A DNA stretch of 64,000 nucleotides from Lycium barbarum (lineage: Eukaryota > Streptophyta > Magnoliopsida > Solanales > Solanaceae): contig NC_083340.1 in NCBI RefSeq assembly GCF_019175385.1, forward strand, positions 17,620,336-17,684,335, read 5' to 3'. The position numbers and the translations under genes were made by a program. The notes below the pieces were generated by a model, which was not told the origin of the DNA, did not search any database, and saw only the letters and a program-made list of their open reading frames with translations. The first letter of the stretch is position 1, and each line of letters opens with the position of its first letter. Of this stretch, positions 21,380-34,335 are shown piece after piece.

Positions 21380-22130
21380 GTTCAGAAAATGGTAAAGGTA
21401 CGTTTAGAAAAAATGTAAAGAAGAAAAATTCTGGAAAATGAATAACGATTTAAATTGAACACAAGAATCACTAAAGAAGTCATAAAATTAAAAGATTTAA
21501 AATTTATACCTCTGGGTAAGAATAAAACTGCACTAATTTTAGATATATATGTCTCACATAAATAATGAGAAATAACATCATGAAGGCAAAATATAAACGG
21601 TCAAGAAAGATATACACATATTTACTTAAAATGATGAAGTTGGTCTATGCTTAAAAATTTAAGACTACAATAGATGCTAACGCATGAAAGTGTTTTTTAG
21701 TGTTATTGAATAGAAAGAGATGATGACATGAAATTCGGTAAGAGAAGATGTATTTCAAATCTTTTAATTGGAGAATCAAAATCAAGAAAGTCATATATGG
21801 AAGAAGCGAACTAAATAAAATAATTTATTGATTTTTTTAATTAATTGAATCATAATACTTTCTATAATAAAAATTTCATAATTATATTACTAAAAGGTAC
21901 TCTCTCTGTTTTAATTTATGTGATATAGTTTAATTAGGCATGAAGTTTAAAAAAGAAAGGAAAGATTTTTTAAACTTGTAATCTAAAATAAGTCATAGAT
22001 ATTTGTGTGAATTTAAATCATTTTATTAAAGATAAAAGAGAAAGTTTCAAGTTAAATGATTTCTAAACATAAAATATATTTTTTAGACAGATTAAAAAAA
22101 AATTTGATACTATTTTTTGTGTTAAGCACG
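21118..22130. repeat. Unclassified repeat, copy 2, containing a MITE fragment
   Basis: Begins 'ctattatagaagagtgggtt' and repeats the organisation of copy 1. It has 'cacgtgaagaagcaggagt' units, then the shared block from 'ttcagaaaatggtaaaggta' through 'gcaaaatataaacggtcaag' to the MITE start 'tactctctctgttttaattt' (about 21900). It is shorter than copy 1 because fewer tandem units are present. Confidence 0.6.
21327..21379. repeat. (AAT)n microsatellite
   Basis: About 17 uninterrupted AAT units. Copy 1 has only three units at the same site (18357-18371), so the array expanded after duplication. Confidence 0.9.
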
Positions 22131-22679
22131 TGCTTTCATTATCTAGTAAACCTAATAACCAAAAGGAGAAACAAGACGAAGATAAAGACCAAAGATTGCG
22201 ATAGTGAAAAATGTATGGAGGAGATCCAAAAACCTCTTACTTCCATCGTCTCTATGTATAAGCTGCTTACCCCATCAGCTTAAGCTTGGGATATCAGTTG
22301 ATTTCATGAAGTATGATAGCATGTATGCTAAAGAGCAAAGGGTTAGTCAAATCTCCTTAAGAAATTTGAATAAATGATGACAGTTTCTGGTGTGATAATG
22401 AATCATTTTATCTCAGATTCGAATCTTTTATGGCTGTGCAGATTTTAACCATTGATTTCTTGGTATATGGAATTGTTAGGTTCAGGTGAATTTAAAACAC
22501 AAAGGCAATAATACGAGGAATTGTTTAAGTGGTTTAAGAAGTCGATGTAAATTGGTTGTATCCATTAGATTCTCTAGACTCAACTGAACACAAATTGATA
22601 GCCATAGCAGCACAATGGTGTCAGTCTTTCCGTCTTTGTGAGGGTTGTGCAGACTGAAATAAGAGGCTAATAAGATGAT

Positions 22680-22775
22680 GACGCGCGTTCCTCGTTAAAA
22701 TAAGAGGTATATTTGAACTTAAAATATAACGAGGGGTATATTTGGCCTTTTGTCGTAGCCAAAAGTTTGAAGTAT
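22680..22775. mobile_element. MULE terminal fragment
   Basis: 'gaggtatatttgaactta', 'aaatataacgaggggtatat' and 'ttggccttttgtcgtag' match the right terminal repeat of the MULE at 24580-25576. No partner end is close by. Confidence 0.5.
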
Positions 22776-22879
22776 AATGCGAGACTAAGCCTAACTTGCA
22801 GATTGGAAAGTGAAGTGTCCAAGCTTAAAAGGTCTTTAATTTGAGTGAAAGTTATAGCAGTTAGGGTCTTAATGGTTTG

Positions 22880-23440
22880 GTTAAAAACCAAACCGACAAA
22901 CCGATAATTGTCTGGGTTTTGTTCGGTTTTAAATTTTAGAAAACTGAAAATAACTGGTTTGATTTTGTTTTATTAAAAATAAACCCAAGAAAATAATCAA
23001 ATCAAATCGACAAATTGTATAAATATACTAATTTTTATAAATAATTTTAAATACTATGTTTACTTTTTCATTAAGATTTTTTTTTAATCTCTAATGAGGC
23101 TAATGTACTATACAACTTAAGGGCATTTCTTATGCATGAATCCAAACTCATTTATTCAAAGAATCAACTTTGAGTCTATTTATAAAATTTGTTCACTTGG
23201 TTAGAGTTTATAGATTCCACAATAAAAGGGTAATAACGAATTATAAGTTAGAAAAGTCTTTCCTAATCTAGGGAAAAAAAAATTAAAGAGCAAAATACAA
23301 TAAATTTTTTTAGAAATTGAATCAAACCAAATCGAAAACAACCAAACCGATGGATATATATTTTGTTAATTTGGTTTTAGATAATTAAAAGACCGAGAAA
23401 ATTATTTTGTTTTAGTTTTAACCTAAAACCGACAACATCC
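22880..23440. mobile_element. Possible MITE with 'AAACCGA' ends
   Basis: 'accaaaccgacaaaccgat' near the left and 'gttttaacctaaaaccgaca' near the right are roughly inverted, around an AT-rich core. This looks like a widespread AT-rich plant repeat. Limits and class are uncertain. Confidence 0.3.
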
Positions 23441-23638
23441 CTTAGCAGCATACAATCATATTGTATAAATTTAAAGTGAAATGATATTATGAATTAAAAG
23501 TAATCTTTCAATTTCAATTTATGTAAACTTATTTATATTTAGGCTGTTCAATAAAGATGACCCCTTTGTAAATCTTGAGACTTCTGGTTTAAACCTTTAA
23601 CAATAAGTTTGTTTTGTGATCACACAACTATTACATCA

Positions 23639-23666
23639 CTAGTACAGTTACTCGCGCTTCGCGCGA
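23639..23666 (-). mobile_element. Helitron 3' terminus
   Basis: On the minus strand: a perfect 6-bp stem hairpin TCGCGC/GCGCGA with loop GAA, nine nucleotides 'GTAACTGTA', then CTAG followed by T. This is the classical Helitron 3' end. The element would extend to the right. Its 5' end was not identified. Confidence 0.7.
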
Positions 23667-24570
23667 TCATAAAATTCATGGCAAATTTATAAAGAGAACT
23701 AACAAAACGATAAGGAATTTAGATTCAATTCCACTTTTTTATTATAAAATGATGTTTATAAACCATGCACATTTGGATTAATCATCTGTTAGTTTATAAA
23801 TTAAAATTTAGTTTGAGTATATACTTCTACATAATATTAATTATATACTACCAAAGACCCAATATAAGACTTTAAGAGTAAAAATAGAAAGGATATTTGT
23901 GCATGAGGTGAACATATATTTGTTACTAAAAATAGCAATTTAAGACTCACACAATAAATAAAACTTTTATATATACAACCACTTATGAAGCTTTTTTCCT
24001 TCTCTAAATTAACTAATCTATAAATCACCATATAAATTTGGATATCCACCGTGTGTTATTGTACTTCTTCATTGAAGCATCATCAATAATTTGTTCAACG
24101 AAATTATTCTTTTACTTCTCCATTACTAAAAGCAAAAAGAAAATGTTACTACTTTTTGTGTTATAATCTTGTCATTATAATTCTGGTATAATTTGTTCAT
24201 CAACCAAGCGTTCGTGATAGTATACAAATGTTTCTTGTAGTTGTGGTAAATGGGCTATTTGCTTGGGTCAAATACGACCCATTTTATCCATTTTATATGG
24301 CCACAAGAGTAGGAGCTTTATTTACTGTAGTGTGTTACTTGGAGTATTAACTGTAGCAGCTAAAGGTAGAATGTTTTTATGACTTTTGTTTGCAGTTTTT
24401 TCTAAAGTATCAATGCAACAGACAACGGAACCTAGTTGCAAAAATATTTAAAAAAAAAATAACATTTCAACTTGCATGAAATATCCACTGAGTTTATATA
24501 AAACACTGAAGCAAAATGGACCATCCAATAATATTACAGATGGAGTCATATCCCTGAATGACAATTGCCA
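23667..24570. other. Noncoding, probably Helitron interior
   Basis: AT-rich, with no helicase or Rep motif in any frame. If it belongs to the adjoining Helitron end, that element is nonautonomous. Confidence 0.35.
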
Positions 24571-24579
24571 TATCAATAA

Positions 24580-25576
24580 CGGAAAAAGGCCAAATATACC
24601 CCTGCACTATCGGAAAAGGGCTAAATATACCCTTCGTTATACTTTGGATTCAAATATATCCCTGCCGTTATACTATTAGTTCAAATATACCACTCATCCG
24701 TTAAGGTTGTCCAATGTGGACATCTAATCCTACGTGACACTCATATTTGATGAGGCAGATGCCATGTGGCATGCCACATCAGCGCCCCTAACCCATTTTA
24801 TCCCTCCCTCTATTTGTTCTTCCCCTCCACCATCATTACCACCACAAAATTCAAGAAGAATATGTTTGTGGTACCATCCTTTCACATCGTGGTTTACCTT
24901 TCTGGTTTATCCAACACAAAATTTTGCATATATGGGTCAAACCGCATTTTTATAAAAGCATCACCACACCATTCACAACATTGATTTCTTTGTCTAAGTT
25001 CCAGATATCTTGTTCCATTCAATTAACTGTAGGCGAAACCTTGTTTCTCCAGTTCATGTGGTAAGAGGGCATAGCGTATTGCTGCCAAGGTGTATTTTTT
25101 TTTTGCTCTTTCCTTGCCCTTTTTTTTTCGTTTTCGTTTTCAAGAAATCCTGCCAACTCTAACTCTTATACCATCTGAAGTATTTAACTTCCTAGGTACT
25201 AAAGTAGTATCCACCACAGAATTTTGTGGGTATCTTAAGTAGCACTAAATTCTCCTTTGTCTCACTGGTACGAAGTCATCTTTTTAAGATATAGAGATGG
25301 TCATGGTGGAGGTAATGGTAGCAATGGTGATGGAATTTTAATGGGAAGAACAAATAGAGGGAGAGGTAAAATGAGTTAGGGGCGCTGACGTGGCATGCCA
25401 CCTCATCAAATATGAGTGTCACGTAGGATTAGATGTCCACATTGGACAACCTTAACGGATGAGGGGTATATTTAAACCAATAGTATAACGGCAGGGGTAT
25501 ATTTGAACGCAAAGTATAACGAAGGGTATATTTGACCCTTTTCCGATAGTACAGAGGTATATTTGGCCCTTTTCCG
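24580..25576. mobile_element. Nonautonomous MULE with long terminal inverted repeats
   Basis: Exact 9-bp target duplications TATCAATAA flank it at 24571-24579 and 25577-25585. The ends are inverted (CGGAAAAAGGCCAAATATAC against CGGAAAAGGGCCAAATATAC), and the inverted similarity runs inward for about 270 bp on each side. Shared landmarks include 'cctgccgttatac', 'cgttaaggttgtccaatgtg', 'gatgaggy.g' and the 'catgccac' and 'gcgcccctaac' blocks. Nine-base duplications and long TIRs define the Mutator superfamily. The ~450-bp centre (24850-25300) has no transposase and no recognised captured gene. Confidence 0.92.
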
Positions 25577-25585
25577 TATCAATAA

Positions 25586-27400
25586 TAACAATTTGATAGG
25601 AATATGCCTAATCCTAGCAGAGTTGTTATACCCAAAGTATTCCAAGACCTTGTAATATTGCGTTCTCATAGACAATGTACACACTTAGGTGCGTAAAGGG
25701 AACAAAATTATCATTAGTCTTGTATCAAATCCAAATGTTGTATTTGGCAAATAAATATCTCTAAAATGGTTACGCCCTGGAACTTGATTTTCAGCTCCTT
25801 GAAGCACATCAACTTTTGGCTCTCGTCTGTTATGAATTGAAATGTTTAGCAATACTTATACCCAAAACAACACAAGTCCAAACACACACATCTTTTCCAC
25901 CACTGTAAATAAAAAAAACCAAGAACCAATTCAGTTACTAAACACCCCCTACAATTTTAAATAGATAGAGTGCACCATTGCATTGGATAACCTAGTCACA
26001 ATTGTTACTACACAACTTTACCTATCCATGCGATCAATACGAACCAAGTCTATTAAGATATGGCTGAAGGTCTACGGTAATTTCATTGTCATCGGACTCT
26101 GATTCATTGCAGTCTTACAAAAATAAAACAAAAAAGTACTTTTTTTTTTTTAATTTGAACACCATTACAACATAATAAAGCTATAATATGCATAGAAACG
26201 ATTTACCTTCTAGCACCCAGAGCCAAACTCTAGTACACAACTTTGGCTCCTGATTTGCAGATATAGTGGAACTTGAAAATTCCCAATAATTCGATGAGAA
26301 GAAGGTTTCAGGTGAGGAGGAAATCGTTTTTGAGAGCCAGATCCAGAGCCAGAGAGTACGTAAAGAGTAAGCCAAATATAGGGTGAAGCTAAATATAGCG
26401 GATTATATATGAATTACATCACTCGACTTGAGACTCACAAAAGATCAATATGTGTCCGCAGCCATGGCGGTTTCTTGTCTCCTTAGCCTGATTGTTAAAT
26501 TTTAGCCGGCAAAAAAAAAAAGGTGTCCCACTTACCATAAAATTCTACCGTCTCTCTAAAAGTTTATCGAAACGTCGTTGCTCCTCGTGCCATTAACAGT
26601 TATTGTACTCTTGTTCTCTGCTTCTCCAATTTTTGAGGTTAACTGAATAAACATATAGAAAAGAATCCCCGGCTTACTTATTTGAGTCATTATAATCGTA
26701 ACTCGTAGCCCATCAGTTTGTACCAAACGGTTTCTTCTTTCTTCATTGAACACTGAACTATGTTCTCTCTCTTCTATGTAAAATAAAACTGGCTTCTCTT
26801 TCCTTTCATGTGTTCCTACCTTTGGACCCTTTTCTTTTGAACCATCAAGCCCAGTGTCAAAATTGCAGCACAAGATTTAAAAAGGGCTGCGAACTTTTTC
26901 ACTTTTTTCTAAAATCGATCAAAAACTAAAAATGCACTTTTGCCTATGATTCTCCATTTTTAACAAACCAACAACCCTTTTAACAGAAAGAAAGAAAGAG
27001 AGAGCCTACTTCAATTTCTGGGTGATGCATATGTTGGAATGAAGCGAACGTGAGAAGAAGAGAAATGGTACGAAATTTAAAAGAAAAAGTAAATGGAGCG
27101 TTTCGGAGATAGAATGAAGGCGTTTCAGTTATAAGTGGTACCTATTAATGAGGAAGTAGGACAATACTAATAGTCGTATTAGGTGAAAATTAAGGAAAAT
27201 ATTAGCTAAAATCTAGGAAATTAGATAAATAGGAATCCTGGCCCAGGAAAATGCCACGTAAGCAGGCCCTTTGCCTGCTTTTATATATGTATATATATGA
27301 TTATTAGACCACAACTTTCATGAGGTCAAAAGTGGGAGCAAACAGGGAGTGATAAGAAATGCAACAACAACTGCTATTATGTTTGTCTCAGATATAGTAT
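25586..27400. other. Noncoding interval
   Basis: Short open frames are present, but none shows a domain or splice structure I can support. Nothing else is recognised. Confidence 0.35.
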
Positions 27401-27416
27401 TGCAAAATTTCGACGG

Positions 27417-27625
27417 TTATATAAATTTGTGATGCTTACTAAAAACATTCACCATGGGATTAGGATAGCAACACGGTAGTAAATTTACCAAATTAAATTA
27501 GGGAGGCCTGGTATGGTAGTCGAGCAAAATTGAAGGTATCCTATTAATTAAATAAGATATTTCTTATAAGAAGACGGACATTGATATGAGATCACCAGAT
27601 ATGAACCATGCAATGCATTCGAAAT
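27417..27625 (+). repeat. Dispersed duplicate of 56945-57415 (empty-site copy)
   Basis: Shares 'aaatttgtgatgcttacta', 'ggtagtaaatttaccaaatt', 'gatatttcttataagaagac' and 'agatatgaaccatgcaatg' with the later segment, which has a MITE inserted in it. Here the same sequence runs through without the MITE. Confidence 0.8.
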
Positions 27626-28176
27626 TCAGGTGTATTCGTTTTAGAAGGTGAAGGAGTGAGGCAAAAAGTTGTTTACCCGTAAAATCGATACAGTTGAATA
27701 TGCAGACGTGGTCAAGGATACGTGGATTAATATGACTGAAATAATGAGAAAAATAATAATAGAACGTAATATGAATGAAATGTAATTGAAAGTAAGGAGT
27801 TAGAATAGCTCGAGCCTTGGAGAAGCCTTTGAGCTAGAGTCTCCGGGCAAGCGAACAGTGAAAACTTTGCTTAATTGAACAAGAGCAATTAGGAACTAAG
27901 AGCAAGGTATTTCTTGTATATATTTCCAGATGCTTTACAATTGAATGAGTACCTATATTTATACTAGTGCTATGGGTACAAGTTCCATGAATCGTGCCCC
28001 CATTAATATTACAAATTAATGTCGTAGTAATGATGGACAATAAAGATGACAATAATGCCTATTAAAATCCCATGGGAGGTGAAAAGTCTTCTTGTAACGG
28101 TTGCATTGAATGACGTTTGACCGTTGAGTTGATATGCTTCTCCAGACCCTTTATAGTTTCTGCCTCCAGAAGCGGG
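27626..28176. other. Noncoding interval before the solo LTR
   Basis: No gene or element end is recognised apart from the LTR boundary at 28177. Confidence 0.35.
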
Positions 28177-31100
28177 TGTTACACCCCATTTTAACCCGGG
28201 TTAGAGCGGAGTATAACATATTGGAGACTTCTAAATTGCTTGTTTTAAAAGAGTCGCCACCTAATTGATTTTTACGGTGAATTGGGACACCTAATTATTA
28301 ACTAAGGTAAAGTTAAAACTAAACCTCTGTTAATGGTCTGCTTAACCAGTGTGATTCTAGGTAAGGGTTCTATATCATCCTAAAGGGAAGGGGTTAGGCA
28401 TCCTTTAGAATCCGTTAAACACGGTTATCCGGCCAAACTTAGGTTAATTAATCAAGATCAAATGTGGTGTTCAAATTTTGAGAAAAAAAAAGTAATTTGC
28501 AAAATATAGTAATGCTATCTAAAATAATTTGTAGGAAAATGTAATAACTTGCATAAAAGAGAGGTTTTAAAATAAGACTTATAAAGGCCGTTTAAAATTT
28601 TGAATGAAAATAGTGCTGCTATCATAAAAACTAGACTAAAAAAAAAATATAATAATTTGCCTAATAGAAGACTTAAAAATACCAAAATAGAATTTAAAGT
28701 CATCGCTAAGGCCAAAAAGAGTGGTATTATTCCGAATAAAGCTCATAGACAAAATAAATAATTTGCCCATGAATAATAATTTCTTAGGAGGAAACAATTA
28801 TATGAATATGGTGATATGGAAAGGCCTAGGCTTGTATTTTAATGTGACGCGAAGGGCGCGAGTTTCTTTCTCTTTTGTTTAACTGTGTTTGGCTAAAACA
28901 TATGCGTAATCGGATTAATCTAAAGAATGCTTATAAGAAATGCTTGAATTAATGTTTACATATTAGTGATGTTTGAGTTTTAAGGTAGCAAAATAAAGCG
29001 TGATTAATTTAAATTATGTAGTCATACTATCTAAAAAATCACTTATTCTAAAAATAGATATTATAAGTATAAAAATAGTTTTGACGAAAAGAAGAATAAA
29101 ATAAAGGAAAACAAACGCGAAACCTACGGAATTAACAGTTAATTTTCCTAAAAATGACTACCCGTTATATTGAACTAATCTGCTAAGGTCTATCTAAATC
29201 GAGAAGATAGAATAAAATGAAAGGTTAGTTGCATAATACACATCAAATATATAAAATAAAGAGATCAAATTATATGAAATGGGCCTAGCCCATTTTCGAG
29301 GCTGCTGCGGGTATTGCTGTGGGCTTCGGCCGAGTATGCTGCTACGGACTGTTGGGCTTCAGCCCAGCAGTCTCTTTTGGATCTGGGCCCCTGCTGGGCT
29401 TCGGCCCAGCAATCTTTTTTTATCACTGGGCTGCTGCTGCTGTTGCTGTTGGAATTGGGCCTGGCCCAGAATATTGATTTTTTATTTTTTGTTGTAATTG
29501 ATGGGGTTGACTCGATAAAAATGCTTCGTTGGGCTTTAGCCCAACATCGAATGCGGGGAGAAGGTGAGTCTCACGGACTCATACACGATAGTCATGCACA
29601 AAAAAAAAAAAAAAGAAATTAGTATACGATCAATGCATAATATCAAACCCGTAAAAAACATGAATTCAAATAGATCAATAGATAATGTATATTCTATATA
29701 CGTTTGAAGTATACCCCAGGTATACACGAACTACTGTCTAAAAAAAAGATTAACACACCTATAAGGGTGTTGAAAGTATTCCAACCAGTCGAATGTGCCA
29801 AAGCACAAAATCCAGTTCTGGGAACATCGAAAACAGTAGTCGCTAAGCTCAGAATTACAACATTTTTTATTCCTTTTAAAACTGATGATTTCCTGAGTAC
29901 AGTCTCAACATTACAGTGCAACAACCAATATTTCAACCAAGAACATGCACAACACTCAAAACAGAACAGTAGCATAGGGAAATCTTGCAAACATAAACAT
30001 GGTTTCCAACTAATATAACAACTGAGCAGATAAGCAACACAACAGTGGCAGTGGTAACATTGTGGTAATTTGCAGGGGTGATAAAGACCACAAGGCTAAA
30101 CATCCAACCAATTTATACGCTAGATATAGATAAAAACTTCCAAGACTAATACAAGTGAAACAATCATAATATCTATTAACAATAACAGCTACCAGACTGA
30201 TCTAGCAAGTTAACTAACAAGCATATAAAACACAAGGATACATTTTTGACACTGATGAGGCAAGAACACTTCATATTTTTATCCAAGACTAACAACTTAC
30301 CAACTACATGATTGACATACTAAACAGAGCTACCTAATCCAACCAGGTTTCACAAATAAAAGAATGACTCATGTAAACAGCAAAAGCATGAATTAAAATA
30401 AACTATAAAGGGAGAGGGATTATATATCATACATAAGATACTATTGCAGGCTTACACAATGATCATGTTTAGACAGAAGAAGGTCATACTCCAATTTCTT
30501 ATCTATTTAGTCCTAAAATCATTTAAGTACCAACACACAGTCTGAGAGAAGGTATAAAAGTTCACAATTATGCTCTCCAGATTTCTATGTTTCAGCTAGG
30601 CAGCTGTGTGGGACAGGGTGAGATAGATTGGCTTAGTAAACTGATGAAGTCAAAGCATTGCAATGGAGAACACAGAGCAAATAGGAAAGCACCCAGTATG
30701 TATATGCAGTGGAGCGAAGAAAATCATACATATGAACCAGTTACACCCAGATCAAAATATAAATAAAGTTACACCATATGTAGATGAACAGTTGCTCATT
30801 AAGAATGAATTCAGATGAAGCAAGGTATAGGTAAAGATACAACATGAAAAAAAATGAAAAGAAAAACAGATTCTTTAAACCAGAGACACCATATTGTATA
30901 AGCTAATTTGAAGTTGAATTTTAGATCCTTATTAATTCTGTTTGGACCTGATGATGCCATTAGAATCATATACTTATCATGCTTATACATAACCAAATCT
31001 AAGCATCTTCACCTGAATACTCATAAAGAACAACCTAAAAGATAGCAGATACAATACAGAGGGATCAGATCTTGTTTTGAACCAACATTTAAACGTGCAG

Positions 31101-32818
31101 GGTCATACTGGATTTTAATATATCACGTATCATTTACTAGTTGACATAATCATCCTCGTACGAACTTATGTGAACACATAACTAATAAACCAAGAACTAA
31201 TTGAACTGGATTAAGACATAGACAAATAGATATTGTTGAACTAAACTGGAAATTAAACCAAGCTAAGCATGGACATCCGAATATTTTTTAACTTCTGCGC
31301 CGAGATTAAACTAACTTAACATGGATATTCACAATGCCACTAAGCTAAACTAAATTAAACAACCAAAACAACAGACAACGTATGAACACATAAACACTTA
31401 TCAAAAGACATGCTCAACCACACAAACAAATTATCATAGAAAACATATGAGCAAACTAAACTGGATCATCGCAAATGGACATACTCAATCACACGAACAA
31501 ATTAACACAGAGACATATGAGACAGGTTTATCTAACTTAGCCAAAACTAAACGTGCTTTAACTGCAGAATACACGCTAAAAAAAAAACACAGAGCAACCA
31601 AGAAAAGGCAAAACGCAATAAGAATGAAAAAAAAATGAAGAATTACCTTTTTTCGGACGCAGCGAAATGAGGCGAAAATCTTAGATCTACACTCGAAACC
31701 TTCAGATCTATTTCAAAAATGCTATGAACCTCAAATGTTATCTATGGGGATTTCTGCGATTTTCGATCTGGTTTTCTTCCCTCAGAAAGGTTTTTAGTAA
31801 AAAATAAAACTTATTTTTTTTTGTAGGGGTTTCCGTTTTTCTTCCTCTTCTGTTCGTGTTTTTCCCTCGTTCCTCTCCGTTTTTTTTCTCCTTCGTTCTT
31901 GTTGTCCTTTGTGTTCGTCTACTGTTGCCCCTTTATAGGTTTTTTTTGTTGTTGTTTTTGTGCTGAAAAAGGGAAGGAGGAGCGGGAGAGAAAAGTGGGG
32001 GACAAGAGTGAGTGGGGAGCGGAGAAGAAGGAGGGAAAGGGGGGAAGTGGGAGCGGCGGCGAGAGAAAAGAGAGGGGGCGACTAGGGTTTGGAAAAGGAA
32101 AAGAAAGGGAAAGGAGAGGAAAGGAGGAAGCGGCGGTGGTGTGAAGGGAATGAAGGGGAAACCCTAAAAAGGGTTCCCCTTATTTGGCTGAAAATGGATC
32201 GGACTCGGTCCATTTGTGGACCGGGTCAAATTTTAGACTGGGTATTAAAAGGATGGACTAGTGAATTAAAACATGGACTGATCTAAAAAATCGAGATAAA
32301 AAATATGGGCCAACCCAAAAAATATTTAGGAGTCAATTGGACTTTGATTTGGGGTCCGGTAAGTGGAAATACGGACTGAGTGCAAGAAATAGTTTGGCTT
32401 CTAAATTTGAATAAGAGATTTTGATTATTGATGCACTAAAGGTGCCAGAATATCACCTAATACGGAAATATGTAACTATAAAAGATCCGGATAATAAAAT
32501 TATATGATGTTGCAATGACCGTGCAATAATATTTAATAACAAACAAACGCTATCATTTAAATGTGCGAAATAAATGCGATGTGCATGCGGAAGTTGGTAG
32601 AACGTTGAGAAATGCAAATTCCGATAATACTAAATAATAGCAGCAAATAAATAGTGGTAGTAATACTGCTAATAATAATAACAATAATGACAATGGTAAT
32701 AATGATAATGCTGATGATAATGGTGATGAAAAATAATAATAGATATAATAATAATAGTAGATAACAAATATTGATAATTAATAACAAAAAATAATAATAA
32801 GAACAATGATAATAATTG

Positions 32819-32857
<39 letters not shown>

Positions 32858-33024
32858 GTAATGATAATAATAATAGTTGTAACAGAATAATAAAACGCCG
32901 TTATTGATAAGAGACTAATAACTATAGTAAACATAATATATATTATTATTATTTTTTTTTTGAAAATATTAGAAGCGCAAATATGTATTTCGGAGGAGAG
33001 GCGGGACAAAATTGGGTGTCAACA
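28177..33024 (+). mobile_element. Very long LTR (4.85 kb), Tat/Ogre type, apparently solo
   Basis: Begins TGTTACACCCCATTTTAACC and ends 'AATTGGGTGTCAACA', so it has TG...CA ends. The flanks GCGGG (28172-28176) and ACGGG (33025-33029) fit an aged 5-bp target duplication with one mismatch. The first few hundred bases ('gagtcgccacctaat', 'tttacggtgaatt', 'aggggttaggcatcc') match the start of a second LTR at 52424. Such starts, extreme length and 'gggcttcggcccagc' repeats (29330-29410) are known from Ogre/Tat-lineage LTRs. No gag, pol or primer-binding site occurs inside, so this looks like a solo LTR formed by recombination. It contains a TAA-rich microsatellite (32640-32960). Confidence 0.7.
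32640..32960. repeat. Imperfect (TAA)n-rich tract
   Basis: A long run of AATAAT-type trinucleotides with interspersed G and C, inside the solo LTR. It produces an artificial poly-Ile reading frame on the minus strand. Confidence 0.85.
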
Positions 33025-33490
33025 ACGGGTTAACAAATTGCTTATCCGGAGCTTTGTATGATTTTCTGGAGCCCCTTGCTTGCTGACTCTTTTAATACGT
33101 CCATTTAGTGTCTACGAATTTTGCCCTATACAAAAGTTTACCTACTACGAGGCGAGAAATTCATGATATATGGCTCTTTAAATTTATTATAATTTATAAA
33201 TTAGTAAACTAGAATAATAATACACAAAAATATGATAAATATATTAAAAGTTTAAGAAAATTGAAAGGGGTTAAAGAAACTCATAGCAAAACACAAAATC
33301 TAGTACTAACACTTAATAACACTCCTACCAAAAAAACAAGAAACACTTAATAACACAACCTATTTTCCTTTTCCATTTTTTTGAGCTTTCAGAAAAATTC
33401 CATAAAAGGAAGTTTTGCAAACAATCAACACGGCATCAATTCCATAAAAGGCAAAAGAATATTCATTTTGCCACACTTAATAGTAATAGT

Positions 33491-34335
33491 TGTTATTAAA
33501 TCTGTATTGCAAAGAATACTTTGAACCAGTAAGTTAGACTAATTCCTGAAATAGAAAACAAAATCTGTCCAGTTTCTGCAAAACTTTAGAAATCGAAATT
33601 AACAGAAACTGAAAAATAATATGAACAGTATATGGAAAACCAAATCGAGCCCACTAAATTCACAGTGTGTCCTTAAGGAAATATTCCCCTCAATGTACCC
33701 GAGGTTTTAGAATCTTTCCTCCCAGGATAGAACGATTTACTCACCAAAATAGCGGTACAACAAATTCAAGTGACTACGAACCACTCGAAGGTAGTATATC
33801 ACAAGAGAGTTTTTAAGAAGTGCAGAGAAAGAAGAAGATGAATATCAAAAAATTTCGTCAGTAAAAATTCTGAGGATCAACAAAAATATATAGCCTGTTT
33901 GGGAAAAGGTTTGCAACTTTTCAGAAAAATTCCGTTAAAAAAACGGAGGGAAATATTTTAAATTAATCCGGGAAAGAAAGAAAACGGGTCGGGTCGCGGG
34001 TCAGGATCTTTAATTAATTAATTAAATAATAATTAATTAAATAATTAAAAATTAAAGGAAATTTGGTTCAAAAAGATTATCAATCAATTAGTCCAAATCC
34101 AAATCCAAATCTGAAGCCGAAGCCGAGCTGAGCGACGACGACGGCGCGAGGGGAGACCCTCTTCTTGACCCTTTAGCAACTCGAAGGAGTGCTTCTACTT
34201 TTAAGTAGGAGAACTTTTCTTTCCACCACCTACGAGGGACAAATGCTTATTTCATAAAGCAAGAGGGAACTACTCATTTTTCCCTCCACTTCTCTTCCAT
34301 CCATTTCCCATTTAACCTATCAATTAAACCCAACA
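33491..34335 (-). mobile_element. 3' LTR of the split Copia element (tentative limits)
   Basis: On the minus strand a polypurine-like 'GTGGGGGAT' (34336-34344) is followed by TGTTGGGTTTAATTG, a good Copia LTR start. Going left, the first fitting end is GATTTAATAACA at 33491, giving TGTT...AACA termini and 845 bp. The right end is well supported. The left end is a guess, because the matching 5' LTR is not in this window. Confidence 0.6.

Noticed and set aside
24734..24984. Two overlapping 72-codon plus-strand frames as captured genes
   Set aside because: They cross the MULE terminal inverted repeat into its core and resemble no protein I know.
32557..33009. 150-codon Ile-rich minus-strand frame
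   Set aside because: Translation of a TAA-rich tract inside the solo LTR.
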